From Flavobacterium sp. N502540 (GTDB lineage Bacteria; Bacteroidota; Bacteroidia; Flavobacteriales; Flavobacteriaceae), in NCBI RefSeq assembly GCF_025947365.1, contig NZ_CP110012.1:1240001-1304000 (forward strand): DNA of 64,000 nucleotides, read 5' to 3'. This document shows, in pieces, positions 1 to 8,917 of the stretch. The notes under the pieces are model-generated. The model saw nothing but the letters and a program-made list of their open reading frames with translations. It made no database searches and was not told the origin of the DNA. The position numbers and the translations under genes are program-made. Within the stretch, counting starts at the first letter, position 1, and every line of letters starts with the position of its first letter.

Positions 1-1
1 T

Positions 2-1096
2 GGAACTGTAGATAATTTTATCTGGAGTAAAGACGGTAAAAATGTATACTTTGTAGCTCCGGTTGATGGTACAAAACAGCTTTTTACAGTTAACTTTCCG
101 GGATTGACCAAAATCGCTATTCAAGTCCGTCAATTAACTAATGGAGATTTTGATGTGAATGATTTAGTAGGTTTTGCCGGTGATGATATTATTGTCACCA
201 GAAATGATATGAATCACGCTCCGGAAATTTATTCTTTTAATTTAAAGAAAAACACCTGGAAACAAATCTCAAATGTAAATACAGAAACCTACAAAACAGT
301 AGCGCTTAGCAAAACAGAAAAGCGTTATGTAACTACTACAGACGGTAAAAAAATGTTGGTTTGGGTAATTTTACCTCCAAATTTTGATGCTTCTAAAAAA
401 TATCCAACCTTATTATTCTGTCAAGGTGGGCCACAAAGTGCTTTAACACAATCGTATTCTTTCCGTTGGAATTTCTCATTAATGGCTGCAAAAGGCTATG
501 TGGTGGTTGCACCAAACCGTCGCGGAATGCCGGGTCATGGTGTAGAATGGAACGAGCAGATTAGTAAAGATTGGGGCGGACAGGTTATGGACGATTACCT
601 ATCAGCGATTGATGATGTTTCAAAAGAAAATTATGTAGACAAATCCCGTTTAGGATGTGTAGGCGCAAGCTACGGAGGATATTCTGTGTTTTATTTAGCA
701 GGTATTCACAAAAACCGTTTCAAAACTTTTATCGCTCACGATGGTGTTTTCAATACTGTGAGTATGTTAGGAACTACTGAAGAAGTTTTCTTTAACAACT
801 GGGATTTTGGAGGTCCGTACTGGGAAAAAGACAATGCAGCTGCTCAAAAATCGTATACTGTTTTTAACCCTGCAACAATGGTTCAAAACTGGAACAGACC
901 CATCTTAATTTTCCAGGGAGGAAAAGATTTCCGTGTACCAATCGGACAGGGACAAGAAGCTTTTCAAGCAGCACAATTAAGAGGACTTAAAAGCAGATTT
1001 GTGTATTTCCCTGATGAAAACCACTGGGTTTTACACCCGCAAAACGCTCAGGTTTGGCAAGGTGAATTCTTCAAATGGCTGAACGAGACACTTTAA
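2..1096 (+). CDS. S9-family serine peptidase (prolyl oligopeptidase/acylaminoacyl-peptidase type), C-terminal part
   Basis: The reading frame is open from the first bases of the window, so the gene starts upstream and only its 3' part is here. The visible protein has the end of a beta-propeller-like region, then an alpha/beta-hydrolase domain. The nucleophile elbow reads GASYGGYS, the acid is probably the Asp in GGKDFRVP and the base the His in DENHWVLHP, which together form the Ser-Asp-His triad of family S9. Such enzymes cleave short peptides, usually dipeptides or acylated residues, in the periplasm or cytosol. The signal sequence, if any, is outside the window, so the location cannot be judged. 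A hairpin terminator follows the stop codon. Dipeptidyl-peptidase and acyl-peptide hydrolase subtypes cannot be separated from this fragment. Confidence 0.9.
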   Translation, partial: GTVDNFIWSKDGKNVYFVAPVDGTKQLFTVNFPGLTKIAIQVRQLTNGDFDVNDLVGFAGDDIIVTRNDMNHAPEIYSFNLKKNTWKQISNVNTETYKTVALSKTEKRYVTTTDGKKMLVWVILPPNFDASKKYPTLLFCQGGPQSALTQSYSFRWNFSLMAAKGYVVVAPNRRGMPGHGVEWNEQISKDWGGQVMDDYLSAIDDVSKENYVDKSRLGCVGASYGGYSVFYLAGIHKNRFKTFIAHDGVFNTVSMLGTTEEVFFNNWDFGGPYWEKDNAAAQKSYTVFNPATMVQNWNRPILIFQGGKDFRVPIGQGQEAFQAAQLRGLKSRFVYFPDENHWVLHPQNAQVWQGEFFKWLNETL

Positions 1097-1118
1097 GCCG
1101 AAATATATTAAATTAAAA

Positions 1119-1151
1119 AATAGCCACAGATTCTAAAAATCTGCGGCTATT
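1119..1151 (+). terminator. Intrinsic terminator after the S9 peptidase gene
   Basis: AATAGCC at 1119-1125 pairs with GGCTATT at 1145-1151. The inner bases CAGATT/AATCTG extend the stem, and T-rich sequence follows. It lies 22 bases after the peptidase stop codon. Confidence 0.75.
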
Positions 1152-1274
1152 TTATTTTCCGGGTCCTCTTAATTATGTAAAACATTAGCATTATTTTGTA
1201 TTTCAAAAACCGAAATTTTAAATAAATTGCACTGATTTCCAATATAAACATCCAAAAACCTATAACATTACCCC

Positions 1275-3716
1275 ATGGAGAGTAAAAAAAGTTACATGCC
1301 GATAAAAGTACTCTTCAGTTATATTGCTCTACTGGGATTAGTGGTTACCGTGGGGTGGTTTTTGTATTCAGAAAATGTGGTTTACAATAAACTCGAAAGT
1401 AAAATTGCTTTTGAAAAAACTAAAATCTTAAAAGTAAGCAAACTGTTTTCTAACGTTTACAAGACCGAAAGTTTAGCCAGAAAAACCATTCAGACCAATT
1501 CTGAAGCTGATTTTAAAAGTTACCTTATCGAAACCGATTCTTTGAAATGCAGAATTGATACTTTAAAACAAATTGTTACCACACAATATCAAAAGACCCT
1601 GCTGGACAGTGTTACATATCTGTTGTCGGAAAAGACAAAAAACATTAAACAGTTAAAAACCATAAAAAATAAAGCCGACGATGAAGTTTCGGTAAATACG
1701 GCAATTGATGAAATTACTAAAATGGAGTTTAAACTCCGAAAATTAGAACTTCAGGATTTCAACAAGAATCCGAATCAATTAGGGAGTTATCAGCGCAATG
1801 TACTTCAAAAATATGTGGATTATCTCAATCAGAATATCCCTGACGATAGTACGAACACCTTGAGCAAACAAGCCTCGGATTCAATTTTGGCCAATTCGAA
1901 GAAACTTTTAAGCAATGTAAAACTGAAAGCTGAAAAGAAAAAAGAATCCCTAAACTTCGAAGAAAACAAATTATTAAAAAATGAAATCGCGATTTCAGAA
2001 CAACTACGAAAAGTACTTCGAATTATCGAAAGAGAAATCATCATCAACTCGATAAAAAACAATTCTTTAAAAGAAAAATCACTTAAAAAAGTAAATGATA
2101 TTGTTACGGCTTCGGCTATTATTGGTTTGGTGCTGACTTTATTTTTCTCGATACTAATTGTGAGTGATTACTCTAAATCGCAGGTTTATAAAAAGAAGCT
2201 GGAAATTGCGAATTTTAAAACCAAAAACTTACTAAAAAGCCGCGAACAACTCATTTCTACCGTGAGTCACGATTTAAAAACCCCTTTAAGTACAATTGTA
2301 GGATATTCAGAATTGCTGGGTAATTCTGAGGTGAATTCCAAGCAGTCTTATTTCATCAAAAACATTAAAAATTCTTCTGAATATATTACACAACTGGTTC
2401 AGGACTTATTGGACTTTTCTCAAATCGAAGCTGGAAAAATCACCATTGAAAAGGTCCCATTTTTATTGCCGGAAGTCATCGACGGAGTCGCCAAGAGTAT
2501 TCAAACCGTTTACCAACAAAAGAACATCGACCTGATTATTAACGTCGATGAAAAATTGAATGCCCGAATTGTTGGAGATCCTTTTAGACTAAAACAAATT
2601 CTGAGTAACATTATTGGGAATGCTTATAAATTTACCGAAAAAGGCTTCATAAAGATAAGTGCTTACACCACAGAAAATGATGATTTTTTTGTTGTTTCCA
2701 TTCAGGATTCAGGAATTGGAATCGAAAAAGGGAATCAGAAATTAGTTTTCGAAGAGTTTGCACAGGCGAATGAGGGAATCGAAAAAAAATACGGCGGAAC
2801 CGGCTTGGGATTATCCATCTGTCAAAAAATAATTTCGATTTTAGGCGGAAGCTTAAATCTTGAAAGTACTTTTGGGAAAGGAAGTACTTTTCAAATTCAA
2901 CTTCCTCTATTGTTCGATAACAGTCAGAATTTAGCAGTTGAAGAAAAAGAATCCATTATACTGAATACTCCAAAACAAACATTCATAGTTCTTGACGACG
3001 ATATTAATCTTCTGAATTTAACGAGTGGTGTTTTGAGACAGGAAAAACATGAGGTATTTTCTTTTAACAGTGCCGAAAAAGCTCTTGAAGCAATTGGAAA
3101 CACTCCTTTCGATTTTATCATTACTGACATACAGATGCCGGAAATGGATGGTTTTATGTTCCTGGAAAAACTCAAAAACAGCGGTTACTCCACTTTTAAA
3201 AACCAGCCCGTAATTGCTTTAACCGGAAGAACTGATCTGGATGCTGCGATTTATACCAAGGCAGGTTTTACCACGGTAATTCAAAAACCTTATTCGCCTA
3301 AAATACTGTTGGAGACGATTCATCTAATTTTGGAAAACGACACTTTGCCCAATATTGACATTAACAAAGAGGAAGAAACTGTAAATTCAACATTGTATTC
3401 TCTGGATACCCTTAAAGAATTTCTAGGCAACGACAATGACGAACTAAAAGAAATTCTGAAATCGTTTATCGAAAACAGCTCTGAGAATCTGAACGCTTTA
3501 GAAAATGCCTTTAGGGTAAAAAACACGGCCGAGATTAACTCAATTGCACATCGAATGGCACCTATGTTCAAGCAAATTCAGACACAAGAGATTAGTGAAA
3601 TTTTAAAAACTTTAGAAAGCACAAATCTTGATATTTCTGAAGTAGACAGCATTCTGAGCACCTTAAAATCTAAAACTAATATTCTTTTTGATGCCTTACA
3701 ACAAGAAATAGTTTAA
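1275..3716 (+). CDS. Membrane-bound hybrid sensor histidine kinase with receiver and HPt domains
   Basis: This is an 813-residue phosphorelay sensor. A membrane segment near residues 10-30 and a second near 272-296 enclose a mostly helical periplasmic sensor region with no named domain that I recognise. The HisKA box reads SHDLKTPL, with phospho-acceptor His332. An HATPase domain follows, with DSGIGI and GGTGLGLSI as its G boxes. The receiver domain has the acceptor Asp618 in DIQMPEMDGF. A C-terminal HPt-like helix bundle has His759 in AHRMAPM, where the usual motif is AHxLKG. The internal relay would therefore be His-Asp-His, with the phosphate leaving to a separate response regulator. The gene converges on the sigma-54 regulator gene and the two stop codons overlap by 4 bp; that regulator is the obvious but unproven partner. 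Confidence 0.93.
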   Translation: MESKKSYMPIKVLFSYIALLGLVVTVGWFLYSENVVYNKLESKIAFEKTKILKVSKLFSNVYKTESLARKTIQTNSEADFKSYLIETDSLKCRIDTLKQIVTTQYQKTLLDSVTYLLSEKTKNIKQLKTIKNKADDEVSVNTAIDEITKMEFKLRKLELQDFNKNPNQLGSYQRNVLQKYVDYLNQNIPDDSTNTLSKQASDSILANSKKLLSNVKLKAEKKKESLNFEENKLLKNEIAISEQLRKVLRIIEREIIINSIKNNSLKEKSLKKVNDIVTASAIIGLVLTLFFSILIVSDYSKSQVYKKKLEIANFKTKNLLKSREQLISTVSHDLKTPLSTIVGYSELLGNSEVNSKQSYFIKNIKNSSEYITQLVQDLLDFSQIEAGKITIEKVPFLLPEVIDGVAKSIQTVYQQKNIDLIINVDEKLNARIVGDPFRLKQILSNIIGNAYKFTEKGFIKISAYTTENDDFFVVSIQDSGIGIEKGNQKLVFEEFAQANEGIEKKYGGTGLGLSICQKIISILGGSLNLESTFGKGSTFQIQLPLLFDNSQNLAVEEKESIILNTPKQTFIVLDDDINLLNLTSGVLRQEKHEVFSFNSAEKALEAIGNTPFDFIITDIQMPEMDGFMFLEKLKNSGYSTFKNQPVIALTGRTDLDAAIYTKAGFTTVIQKPYSPKILLETIHLILENDTLPNIDINKEEETVNSTLYSLDTLKEFLGNDNDELKEILKSFIENSSENLNALENAFRVKNTAEINSIAHRMAPMFKQIQTQEISEILKTLESTNLDISEVDSILSTLKSKTNILFDALQQEIV

Positions 3717-5062
3717 TCTATATTGTAATGCTTTAATTTATTGTAAAGCGTTTTTCTGGTAATCTTAAGTAATTTTGCTGCTTCCGATTTGTTATTCTGC
3801 GCTCTCGACAACGCCTGAATAATGGCTTCTCTTTCATTTTCGGATAACGAAAAATTGTCGTTGGAACTTGTCGGCTTTTGTATCTGAAAAAATTCTGCCG
3901 GCAGAACGTCACTTTCGATAAATTCACCTTTGGACAACAATGTTGAACGTTTGACACAATTTTGCAGTTCACGTAAATTTCCCGGCCAGTTGTAATTTTG
4001 AAAAATCGCAACTACTTCGGGTGAAAATCCAATCACCTCTTTGTTCAGCTGCTGGTTTGCTTTTTCGAGGAAATAATCTGCAAAAACCATCAAATCTTCC
4101 TCCCGCTCTTTTAAAGAAGGTGACAGTATCGAAAACTCGTTGATTCTATGGTATAAATCTTCTCTAAAATCGCCGTTTTTCACTGCCTCACGCAAATCTT
4201 CGTTCGTAGCGGTAATAATGCGTATATCGACGTTTATTTCTTTATTACTCCCAACAGGTTTAATTTTTCGTTCCTGAAGCGCTCTTAACAGTTGAATTTG
4301 ATTCTCATAAGAAAGATTCCCAATTTCATCCAGAAAAAGAGTTCCGCCATTAGCTGCTTCAAAATAACCCATTTTGTCGCTGATAGCACCGGTGAAAGAT
4401 CCTTTTAAATGTCCGAAGAATTCACTTGCTGCCAATTCTTTCGGAATAGCTCCGCAATCGACCGCAATAAAATTATTGTTTTTCCTTAAACTTTGCTGAT
4501 GGATACTTTTGGCAATAATTTCTTTTCCGGTTCCACTCTCTCCAATAATTAAAACCGACATATCTGTCGGACTTACCAGTTGAATATGATCCAGAAGTTT
4601 TTTAGACGCTATAGAAATCCCTTTTACAAATTCGTTTTCGGTGGCAGTTTGTTTTTTTGTGGTTTTCTTCTCTTTCACCACTACTTCATCCGTCTCCTCT
4701 TCTGAGGCTTTTAAAGCATTTGTAATGACCAGTAAAACTTCATCAGGGTTGAAAGGTTTTGAAATGTAATCGGCTGCGCCATTTTTGATGGCTTTAACAG
4801 CAGTATTAACATCAGAGTAGCCTGTCATCAAAATTACCGGAACTTGCGGGTATGCCGTTTTAATTTCGGCCATAAGTCCGATACCATCAGAATCAGGTAA
4901 ACGGAGATCTGTTAAAATCAAATCGAAAGATTCTTTTTTGATTGCAACTCTGGCTTCCGCAGCTGAGAAAGCAATGGCTACTTCGTATGTTTTTTTGATT
5001 AGAAATTTCTCTAATAATTTGCAGAACGAAATATCATCTTCTATCAGTAATATCTTTGCCAT
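3713..5062 (-). CDS. Sigma-54-dependent response regulator, NtrC/AtoC type
   Basis: The 449-residue protein has three domains. An N-terminal receiver carries the phospho-acceptor Asp52 in LTDLRLPDSDG. An AAA+ sigma-54 interaction domain runs from about 145 to 385, with Walker A GESGTGKE at 174-181, the sigma-54-contacting loop GSFTGA at 221-226 and Walker B GTLFLDEIG at 240-248. A Fis-type helix-turn-helix occupies about residues 410-449. Phosphorylation should drive oligomerisation and ATP-dependent opening of sigma-54 promoters. The gene faces the hybrid kinase gene and overlaps its end. A -7 box (TAATTTTG) lies 53 bp upstream of the start. I found no clear GG-N10-GC sigma-54 promoter upstream of the adjacent PepSY array, so its targets are not visible in this window. 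Confidence 0.95.
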   Translation of the reverse strand: MAKILLIEDDISFCKLLEKFLIKKTYEVAIAFSAAEARVAIKKESFDLILTDLRLPDSDGIGLMAEIKTAYPQVPVILMTGYSDVNTAVKAIKNGAADYISKPFNPDEVLLVITNALKASEEETDEVVVKEKKTTKKQTATENEFVKGISIASKKLLDHIQLVSPTDMSVLIIGESGTGKEIIAKSIHQQSLRKNNNFIAVDCGAIPKELAASEFFGHLKGSFTGAISDKMGYFEAANGGTLFLDEIGNLSYENQIQLLRALQERKIKPVGSNKEINVDIRIITATNEDLREAVKNGDFREDLYHRINEFSILSPSLKEREEDLMVFADYFLEKANQQLNKEVIGFSPEVVAIFQNYNWPGNLRELQNCVKRSTLLSKGEFIESDVLPAEFFQIQKPTSSNDNFSLSENEREAIIQALSRAQNNKSEAAKLLKITRKTLYNKLKHYNID

Positions 5063-5114
5063 TTGTTTCTGAGGACTTTTTTGCTAAAATAATACTAATA
5101 AAATTGTCTTTTCA

Positions 5115-5122
5115 CAAAATTA
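5115..5122 (-). promoter_or_regulatory. Putative -7 box of the sigma-54 regulator gene
   Basis: On the minus strand this reads TAATTTTG, an exact match to the Bacteroidetes TAnnTTTG element. It is 53 bp upstream of the ATG at 5062. No convincing -33 TTG was found. Confidence 0.4.
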
Positions 5123-5128
5123 TGTAAA

Positions 5129-5159
5129 AAAAAGAGATTGCTTATCGCAATCTCTTTTT
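5129..5159 (-). terminator. Terminator of the PepSY-like gene array
   Basis: AAAAAGAGATTGC at 5129-5141 pairs perfectly with GCAATCTCTTTTT at 5147-5159 around a 5-base loop. It lies about 30 bp after the last PepSY-like gene on the minus strand, with a run of A on the plus strand giving the U-tract. Confidence 0.85.
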
Positions 5160-5190
5160 CACCAAAAACATAAATCTAAAATTCACCTAA

Positions 5191-5487
5191 TTATATCTTC
5201 AACCAGTTGCCGTTGACATCTGAAAAAACAGTAGCCTTTTGGTCCCCAACTGATATTTCAAGTTTATATTCCTTTTTTTCGTTTACCCATGCTTTCGCGA
5301 GTTTTGCACCAGGATACGCTGTTTGCAATGCAGTTTTCACAGCAGCTGGCACAGCATCTGCAGCAACTTCTGTATATTCTGTCTGAACATTAACAGCAAT
5401 TTTTATTTGCTTCTGAGAAACAACAGTATTCGCAGAAACGGATAAACTTCCTAAAACAACTGCTACTGATAAGGCTAACTTTTTCAT
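5191..5487 (-). CDS. Small exported PepSY-like protein, array copy 1 (most distal)
   Basis: This 98-residue protein has an N-terminal signal peptide (MKKLALSVAVVLGSLSVSA). The mature region reads EVAADAVPAAVKTALQTAYPGAK, then AWVNEKKEYKLEIS, and ends on DVNGNWLK. The pattern of a short helix with a proline-glycine turn followed by a beta hairpin matches the PepSY-like (beta-lactamase-inhibitor-protein-like) domain common in Bacteroidetes exported proteins. It is the last of six head-to-tail paralogues, 11 bp downstream of copy 2, and is followed by a strong terminator. The biochemical role of the family is not known. An inhibitor or chaperone role for exported enzymes is a guess based on the fold. 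Confidence 0.85.
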   Translation of the reverse strand: MKKLALSVAVVLGSLSVSANTVVSQKQIKIAVNVQTEYTEVAADAVPAAVKTALQTAYPGAKLAKAWVNEKKEYKLEISVGDQKATVFSDVNGNWLKI

Positions 5488-5498
5488 ATTATTCTTTT

Positions 5499-5804
5499 TT
5501 AATATTTCGGGGCAATGACTCCTTTGTCATTTGTGAAAACAAAATGTTTGTCCTGATCGGCCCCAGAATTAAGTTCTAATTTGTACTGCTTTTTCGGATT
5601 TACATAAGCCTTTACAAGCTTTGAACCTGGAAAAGATTTTTCTAAAGTCGCTTTAACTTCAGCAGGAAGTGCTTCTGGTTTTATTTCCTTAAAATCATCT
5701 TGAAATTTAACAACATTCAAAACTGATTTTTTTAATGTAGTCGCTTCTGCATTCGTTAATAAACCTCCTAAAATGATGACAGCTGATAAAATTAATTTTT
5801 TCAT
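5499..5804 (-). CDS. Small exported PepSY-like protein, array copy 2
   Basis: This 101-residue exported protein has a signal peptide (MKKLILSAVIILGGLLTNAEA) and one PepSY-like domain. Its core reads EIKPEALPAEVKATLEKSFPGSK, then KAYVNPKKQYKLELNSG, and the end is VFTNDKGVIAPKY. It is the most divergent member of the array. It has a longer strand-loop-strand (NSGADQDKHFVFTN) and an end unlike the ILKK or WIKK tails of the others. Only 11 bp separate it from copy 1, so the two are almost certainly cotranscribed. Function is unknown. Confidence 0.83.
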   Translation of the reverse strand: MKKLILSAVIILGGLLTNAEATTLKKSVLNVVKFQDDFKEIKPEALPAEVKATLEKSFPGSKLVKAYVNPKKQYKLELNSGADQDKHFVFTNDKGVIAPKY

Positions 5805-5850
5805 AAGTACTTGCTTTTTTTAATTACTATTAGCTGATAAAATTAGGCAA

Positions 5851-6147
5851 TTATTTTTTAAGAATATTTCCGGAAGCATCTGTAAACACAGTGTATTTTT
5901 TATCTCCGCTGGAAATTTCCAATTTATACTCATCCTTCTCACTCTTATACGCTTTTTCAAGTTTTGTGTTAGGGAAAGATTTTTCGATTGTTGACTTTAC
6001 TGCAGCCGGAACTGCATCTGTACCAATCTCTTTGTATTCATCCTGAACAATTACAGATTGAATGTCTGAAGTTTTCACTGTCGAAGTTGCTGCCTGAACT
6101 GATAAACCTCCAAGAACAATCGCTGCTGATAAAATTAACTTTTTCAT
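5851..6147 (-). CDS. Small exported PepSY-like protein, array copy 3
   Basis: This 98-residue protein has a signal peptide (MKKLILSAAIVLGGLSVQA) and one PepSY-like domain (EIGTDAVPAAVKSTIEKSFP, then YKLEISSGDKKYTVFTDASG and ILKK). The signal peptide is nearly identical to that of copy 4, and the two share the DASGNILKK end, so they look like a recent duplicate pair. It is separated from copy 4 by 29 bp and from copy 2 by 46 bp on the same strand. No catalytic residues are visible. Confidence 0.85.
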   Translation of the reverse strand: MKKLILSAAIVLGGLSVQAATSTVKTSDIQSVIVQDEYKEIGTDAVPAAVKSTIEKSFPNTKLEKAYKSEKDEYKLEISSGDKKYTVFTDASGNILKK

Positions 6148-6176
6148 AATAAATGGTTTTTATGGGTTACTAATCG

Positions 6177-6467
6177 TTATTTTTTAAGAATATTTCCGGA
6201 AGCGTCTGTATAAACGGTAGATTTTTCTCCTCTAACGGTTATCTCAATTTTATACTCCTTCTTTGCATTTACATAAGCTTTGTCCAGTTTTACTCCCGGA
6301 TAAGCATTGTCTAATGCGGTTTTGATCGCAGCCGGAACTGCATCAACTTCTTTATATTCATCCTGAACACTTACAGTTTTCACCAATAAACCTGTCATTG
6401 TTCCATTTCCTGCCTGCATAGACAAACCACCTAACAAGATAGCTGCCGATAAGATTAACTTTTTCAT
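6177..6467 (-). CDS. Small exported PepSY-like protein, array copy 4
   Basis: This 96-residue protein has a signal peptide (MKKLILSAAILLGGLSMQA) and a PepSY-like domain (VDAVPAAIKTALDNAYPGVK, then KAYVNAKKEYKIEITV and DASGNILKK). It lacks two residues before the VPAA helix compared with copy 3, which explains its shorter length. It lies 28 bp downstream of copy 5. The shared AYPG and KEYK segments tie it to copy 1 as well as copy 3. Function is unknown. Confidence 0.85.
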   Translation of the reverse strand: MKKLILSAAILLGGLSMQAGNGTMTGLLVKTVSVQDEYKEVDAVPAAIKTALDNAYPGVKLDKAYVNAKKEYKIEITVRGEKSTVYTDASGNILKK

Positions 6468-6495
6468 AATGATCCTTTTTAATGGTTCTTATTAA

Positions 6496-6792
6496 TTATT
6501 TTTTGATCCAGGTTCCATCTGCATTTGCATAAAGAGAGCCTACTTTGTCACCTACTGTAACACTAAGCTTGTACTCTGCTTTTTCATTTTTGTATGCTTT
6601 TGAAAGTATTGCATCCGGATACGCTTTTTTAAGAGCATCGATTACAGCAGCAGGAACTTCTTCCACTTTAATTTCAGTGTACTCGTCCTGGATAACTGCT
6701 ATTTTTACGATTGTATTTGATATTGGAGAAGTTGAAGCAAATGATGTTAAACCTCCCAAAACGATTGCGGCTGATAGAAATAAATTTTTCAT
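6496..6792 (-). CDS. Small exported PepSY-like protein, array copy 5
   Basis: This 98-residue exported PepSY-like protein starts MKNLFLSAAIVLGGLTSFAS, the same first 20 residues as copy 6. The domains are also very close (VPAAVIDALKKAYPDAILSK against LPAPITEALKKAYPSAVVTK) and the last residues ADGTWIKK are identical. The short sequence upstream of the start is also similar in the two copies. Copies 5 and 6 are therefore the youngest duplication in the array. Confidence 0.86.
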   Translation of the reverse strand: MKNLFLSAAIVLGGLTSFASTSPISNTIVKIAVIQDEYTEIKVEEVPAAVIDALKKAYPDAILSKAYKNEKAEYKLSVTVGDKVGSLYANADGTWIKK

Positions 6793-6865
6793 AGTGTGTA
6801 TATTTTAGTACTCTTAATTTTATTTTAATGTTCTTAATTTGAATAAACATAAGAACGGCTTTACC

Positions 6866-7162
6866 TTATTTTTTAATCCAGGTTCCGTCTGCATTAGCAA
6901 AAAGGTTACCTACCTTTTCTCCTACTGTAACGTCTAATTTGTACTCAGATTTTTCGTTTTTATACGCTTTTGTAACTACAGCGCTTGGATATGCTTTTTT
7001 CAAAGCTTCCGTAATTGGAGCAGGTAGCTCTTCTAATTTGATCTCTGTATATTCGTCTGCAACAGAAACCGTTTTAACGATAGTGTTTGCAATTGGAGCA
7101 TTTGATGCGAATGATGTTAAACCTCCTAAAACAATTGCGGCTGATAAAAATAAATTTTTCAT
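6866..7162 (-). CDS. Small exported PepSY-like protein, array copy 6 (promoter-proximal)
   Basis: This 98-residue protein is the first gene of the array in the direction of transcription. It has a signal peptide identical to copy 5, then a PepSY-like domain with LPAPITEALKKAYPSA, YKLDVTVGEKVGNLFA and a terminal ADGTWIKK. The roughly 300 bp upstream, to the end of accC, hold no gene, so the array promoter is probably there. I saw no exact -7 box and no sigma-54 site. The 73-bp gap to copy 5 is the largest in the array. Confidence 0.86.
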   Translation of the reverse strand: MKNLFLSAAIVLGGLTSFASNAPIANTIVKTVSVADEYTEIKLEELPAPITEALKKAYPSAVVTKAYKNEKSEYKLDVTVGEKVGNLFANADGTWIKK

Positions 7163-7377
7163 AATGTGTACGTTTTAAATTATTAATAGTTGTTTACGCT
7201 TTAGATAATGAAATTATTATGCCATAACGAAAACGTTGTACCTATAACGACTTAAATCCTTGTTTTTAAAGGAATTAAACCATTTATGCCAAAATTTAAA
7301 ATTTACAAAAAGTGTGTAACTCAGGCAAAACCTGTATAAAAAATACACACCGGAAGTGTTTACTTCACCAAAAAACA

Positions 7378-7408
7378 AACCCGATAAGTTTCTAAAACCT
7401 ATCGGGTT
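7378..7408. repeat. Intergenic palindrome of the CCGAYARGTTTT family
   Basis: AACCCGATA at 7378-7386 pairs with TATCGGGTT at 7400-7408, and the inner AGTTT/AAACCT partly pairs. The same design with a longer perfect stem occurs at 28179-28211. It could act as a terminator, but its reuse suggests a dispersed repeat. Confidence 0.6.
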
Positions 7409-7428
7409 TACCAGTTGGTAACATAAAA

Positions 7429-7456
7429 AAAGGCTGTTGAAAAATCAACAGCCTTT
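7429..7456 (-). terminator. Terminator of the fabH-accB-accC transcript
   Basis: AAAGGCTGTTGA at 7429-7440 pairs perfectly with TCAACAGCCTTT at 7445-7456 around AAAA. It starts 5 bp after the accC stop codon on the minus strand and is followed by a U-tract (the plus-strand A run at 7425-7430). Confidence 0.9.
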
Positions 7457-7460
7457 AATT

Positions 7461-8810
7461 TTATTCCTCTATAGGTTTCATTTTAAATGTATCCATAAAA
7501 GCAGTAGTATAATCTCCTGCAATATATCTTGGGTCATCCATCAATTGTCTATGGAATGGTATTGTAGTTTTGATGCCTTCAATAACAAATTCATCTAAAG
7601 CTCTTCGCATTTTGCTGATAGCTTCTTCTCTTGATTGTGCCGTTGTAATTAACTTTGCAATCATAGAATCGTAGTTTGGCGGGATGCTGTATCCGGAGTA
7701 TACGTGAGTATCTAAACGAACACCGTGTCCTCCTGGCATATGAAGCGTAGTAATTTTTCCTGGTGAAGGACGAAAATCATTATAAGGATCTTCAGCATTA
7801 ATACGGCATTCGATAGCGTGTAATTGTGGTAAGTAGTTTTTTCCTGAAATTGGAATTCCGGCCGCTACCATAATTTGCTCACGAATTAAATCATAATCAA
7901 TTACTTGTTCAGTGATCGGGTGCTCCACCTGAATACGGGTATTCATTTCCATGAAATAGAAGTTTCTGTGTTTGTCCACTAAAAACTCTACAGTTCCGGC
8001 TCCTTCGTACTTAATGAATTCTGCCGCTTTTACAGCCGCTTCTCCCATTGCCGCACGCAATTCATCAGTCATGAATGGTGAAGGTGTTTCTTCAGTTAAT
8101 TTCTGGTGACGACGTTGTACAGAACAATCTCTTTCAGAAAGGTGACATGCTTTTCCGTATGAATCTCCAACAACCTGAATTTCGATATGACGTGGCTCTT
8201 CGATAAGTTTCTCCATGTACATTCCATCATTTCCAAATGCAGCGGCAGCTTCCTGACGTGCACTTTCCCATGCTTTCAATAATTCATCTTCTTTCCATAC
8301 CGCACGCATTCCTTTTCCACCACCACCGGCAGTAGCTTTAAGCATTACCGGGTAACCAAATTCTTTAGCTAACTTTTGTGTTTGTTCGAAAGATTCCAAT
8401 AATCCGTCAGAACCTGGTACACATGGAACTCCTGCAGCTTTCATTGTTGCTTTTGCAGAAGCTTTATCTCCCATTCTATCAATCATCTCAGGAGCTGCAC
8501 CAATAAATTTGATTCCGTGCTCCTGACAAATTTTTGAGAATTTAGCATTCTCAGAAAGAAATCCATAACCTGGATGTATTGCGTCTGCGTTAGTAATTTC
8601 GGCAGCAGCAATTATATTTGACATTTTCAAATACGATAAGTTACTTGGAGGGGGACCAATACAAACCGCTTCATCAGCAAACTTAACATGTAAACTTTCA
8701 GCATCAGCTGTAGAGTAAACCGCTACAGTTTTGATTCCCATCTCTTTACATGTACGAATTACACGAAGTGCAATTTCTCCTCTATTTGCAATTAATATTT
8801 TTTTAAACAT
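7461..8810 (-). CDS. accC: Acetyl-CoA carboxylase biotin carboxylase subunit
   Basis: The 449-residue protein carboxylates the biotin on BCCP using ATP and bicarbonate, the first half-reaction of malonyl-CoA synthesis in the cytosol. It begins [19 protein letters not shown], the conserved start of the biotin-carboxylase N-domain. The ATP-grasp glycine loop GGGGKGMR is at residues 162-169, and the conserved [12 protein letters not shown] and [13 protein letters not shown] segments follow. Length is normal for the family. It is the last gene of a run with fabH and accB, 107 bp after accB. That gap holds a short TCTAAAA tandem repeat. A strong terminator follows. Confidence 0.98.
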   Translation of the reverse strand: MFKKILIANRGEIALRVIRTCKEMGIKTVAVYSTADAESLHVKFADEAVCIGPPPSNLSYLKMSNIIAAAEITNADAIHPGYGFLSENAKFSKICQEHGIKFIGAAPEMIDRMGDKASAKATMKAAGVPCVPGSDGLLESFEQTQKLAKEFGYPVMLKATAGGGGKGMRAVWKEDELLKAWESARQEAAAAFGNDGMYMEKLIEEPRHIEIQVVGDSYGKACHLSERDCSVQRRHQKLTEETPSPFMTDELRAAMGEAAVKAAEFIKYEGAGTVEFLVDKHRNFYFMEMNTRIQVEHPITEQVIDYDLIREQIMVAAGIPISGKNYLPQLHAIECRINAEDPYNDFRPSPGKITTLHMPGGHGVRLDTHVYSGYSIPPNYDSMIAKLITTAQSREEAISKMRRALDEFVIEGIKTTIPFHRQLMDDPRYIAGDYTTAFMDTFKMKPIEE

Positions 8811-8885
8811 CTTATTTTAATTAGATAATTAGACAATTTGATCATTAGATAATTTTAGATGTCTGTATTAATTCTGTCAGATCAA

Positions 8886-8912
8886 TCTAAAATCTAAAAT
8901 CTAAAATCTAAA
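8886..8912. repeat. Tandem TCTAAAA repeat between accB and accC
   Basis: Three perfect TCTAAAA units lie at 8886-8906, followed by a partial fourth. It sits in the gap between two genes that should be cotranscribed. Slippage could change the spacing; no function is visible. Confidence 0.7.
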
Positions 8913-8917
8913 TTTAT

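Noticed and set aside
7163..7460. Search for a sigma-54 (GG-N10-GC) promoter upstream of the PepSY array.
   Set aside because: Two TGCCA-like pieces were seen on the plus strand near 7220 and 7286, but the second half of the consensus was not at the right distance in either case.
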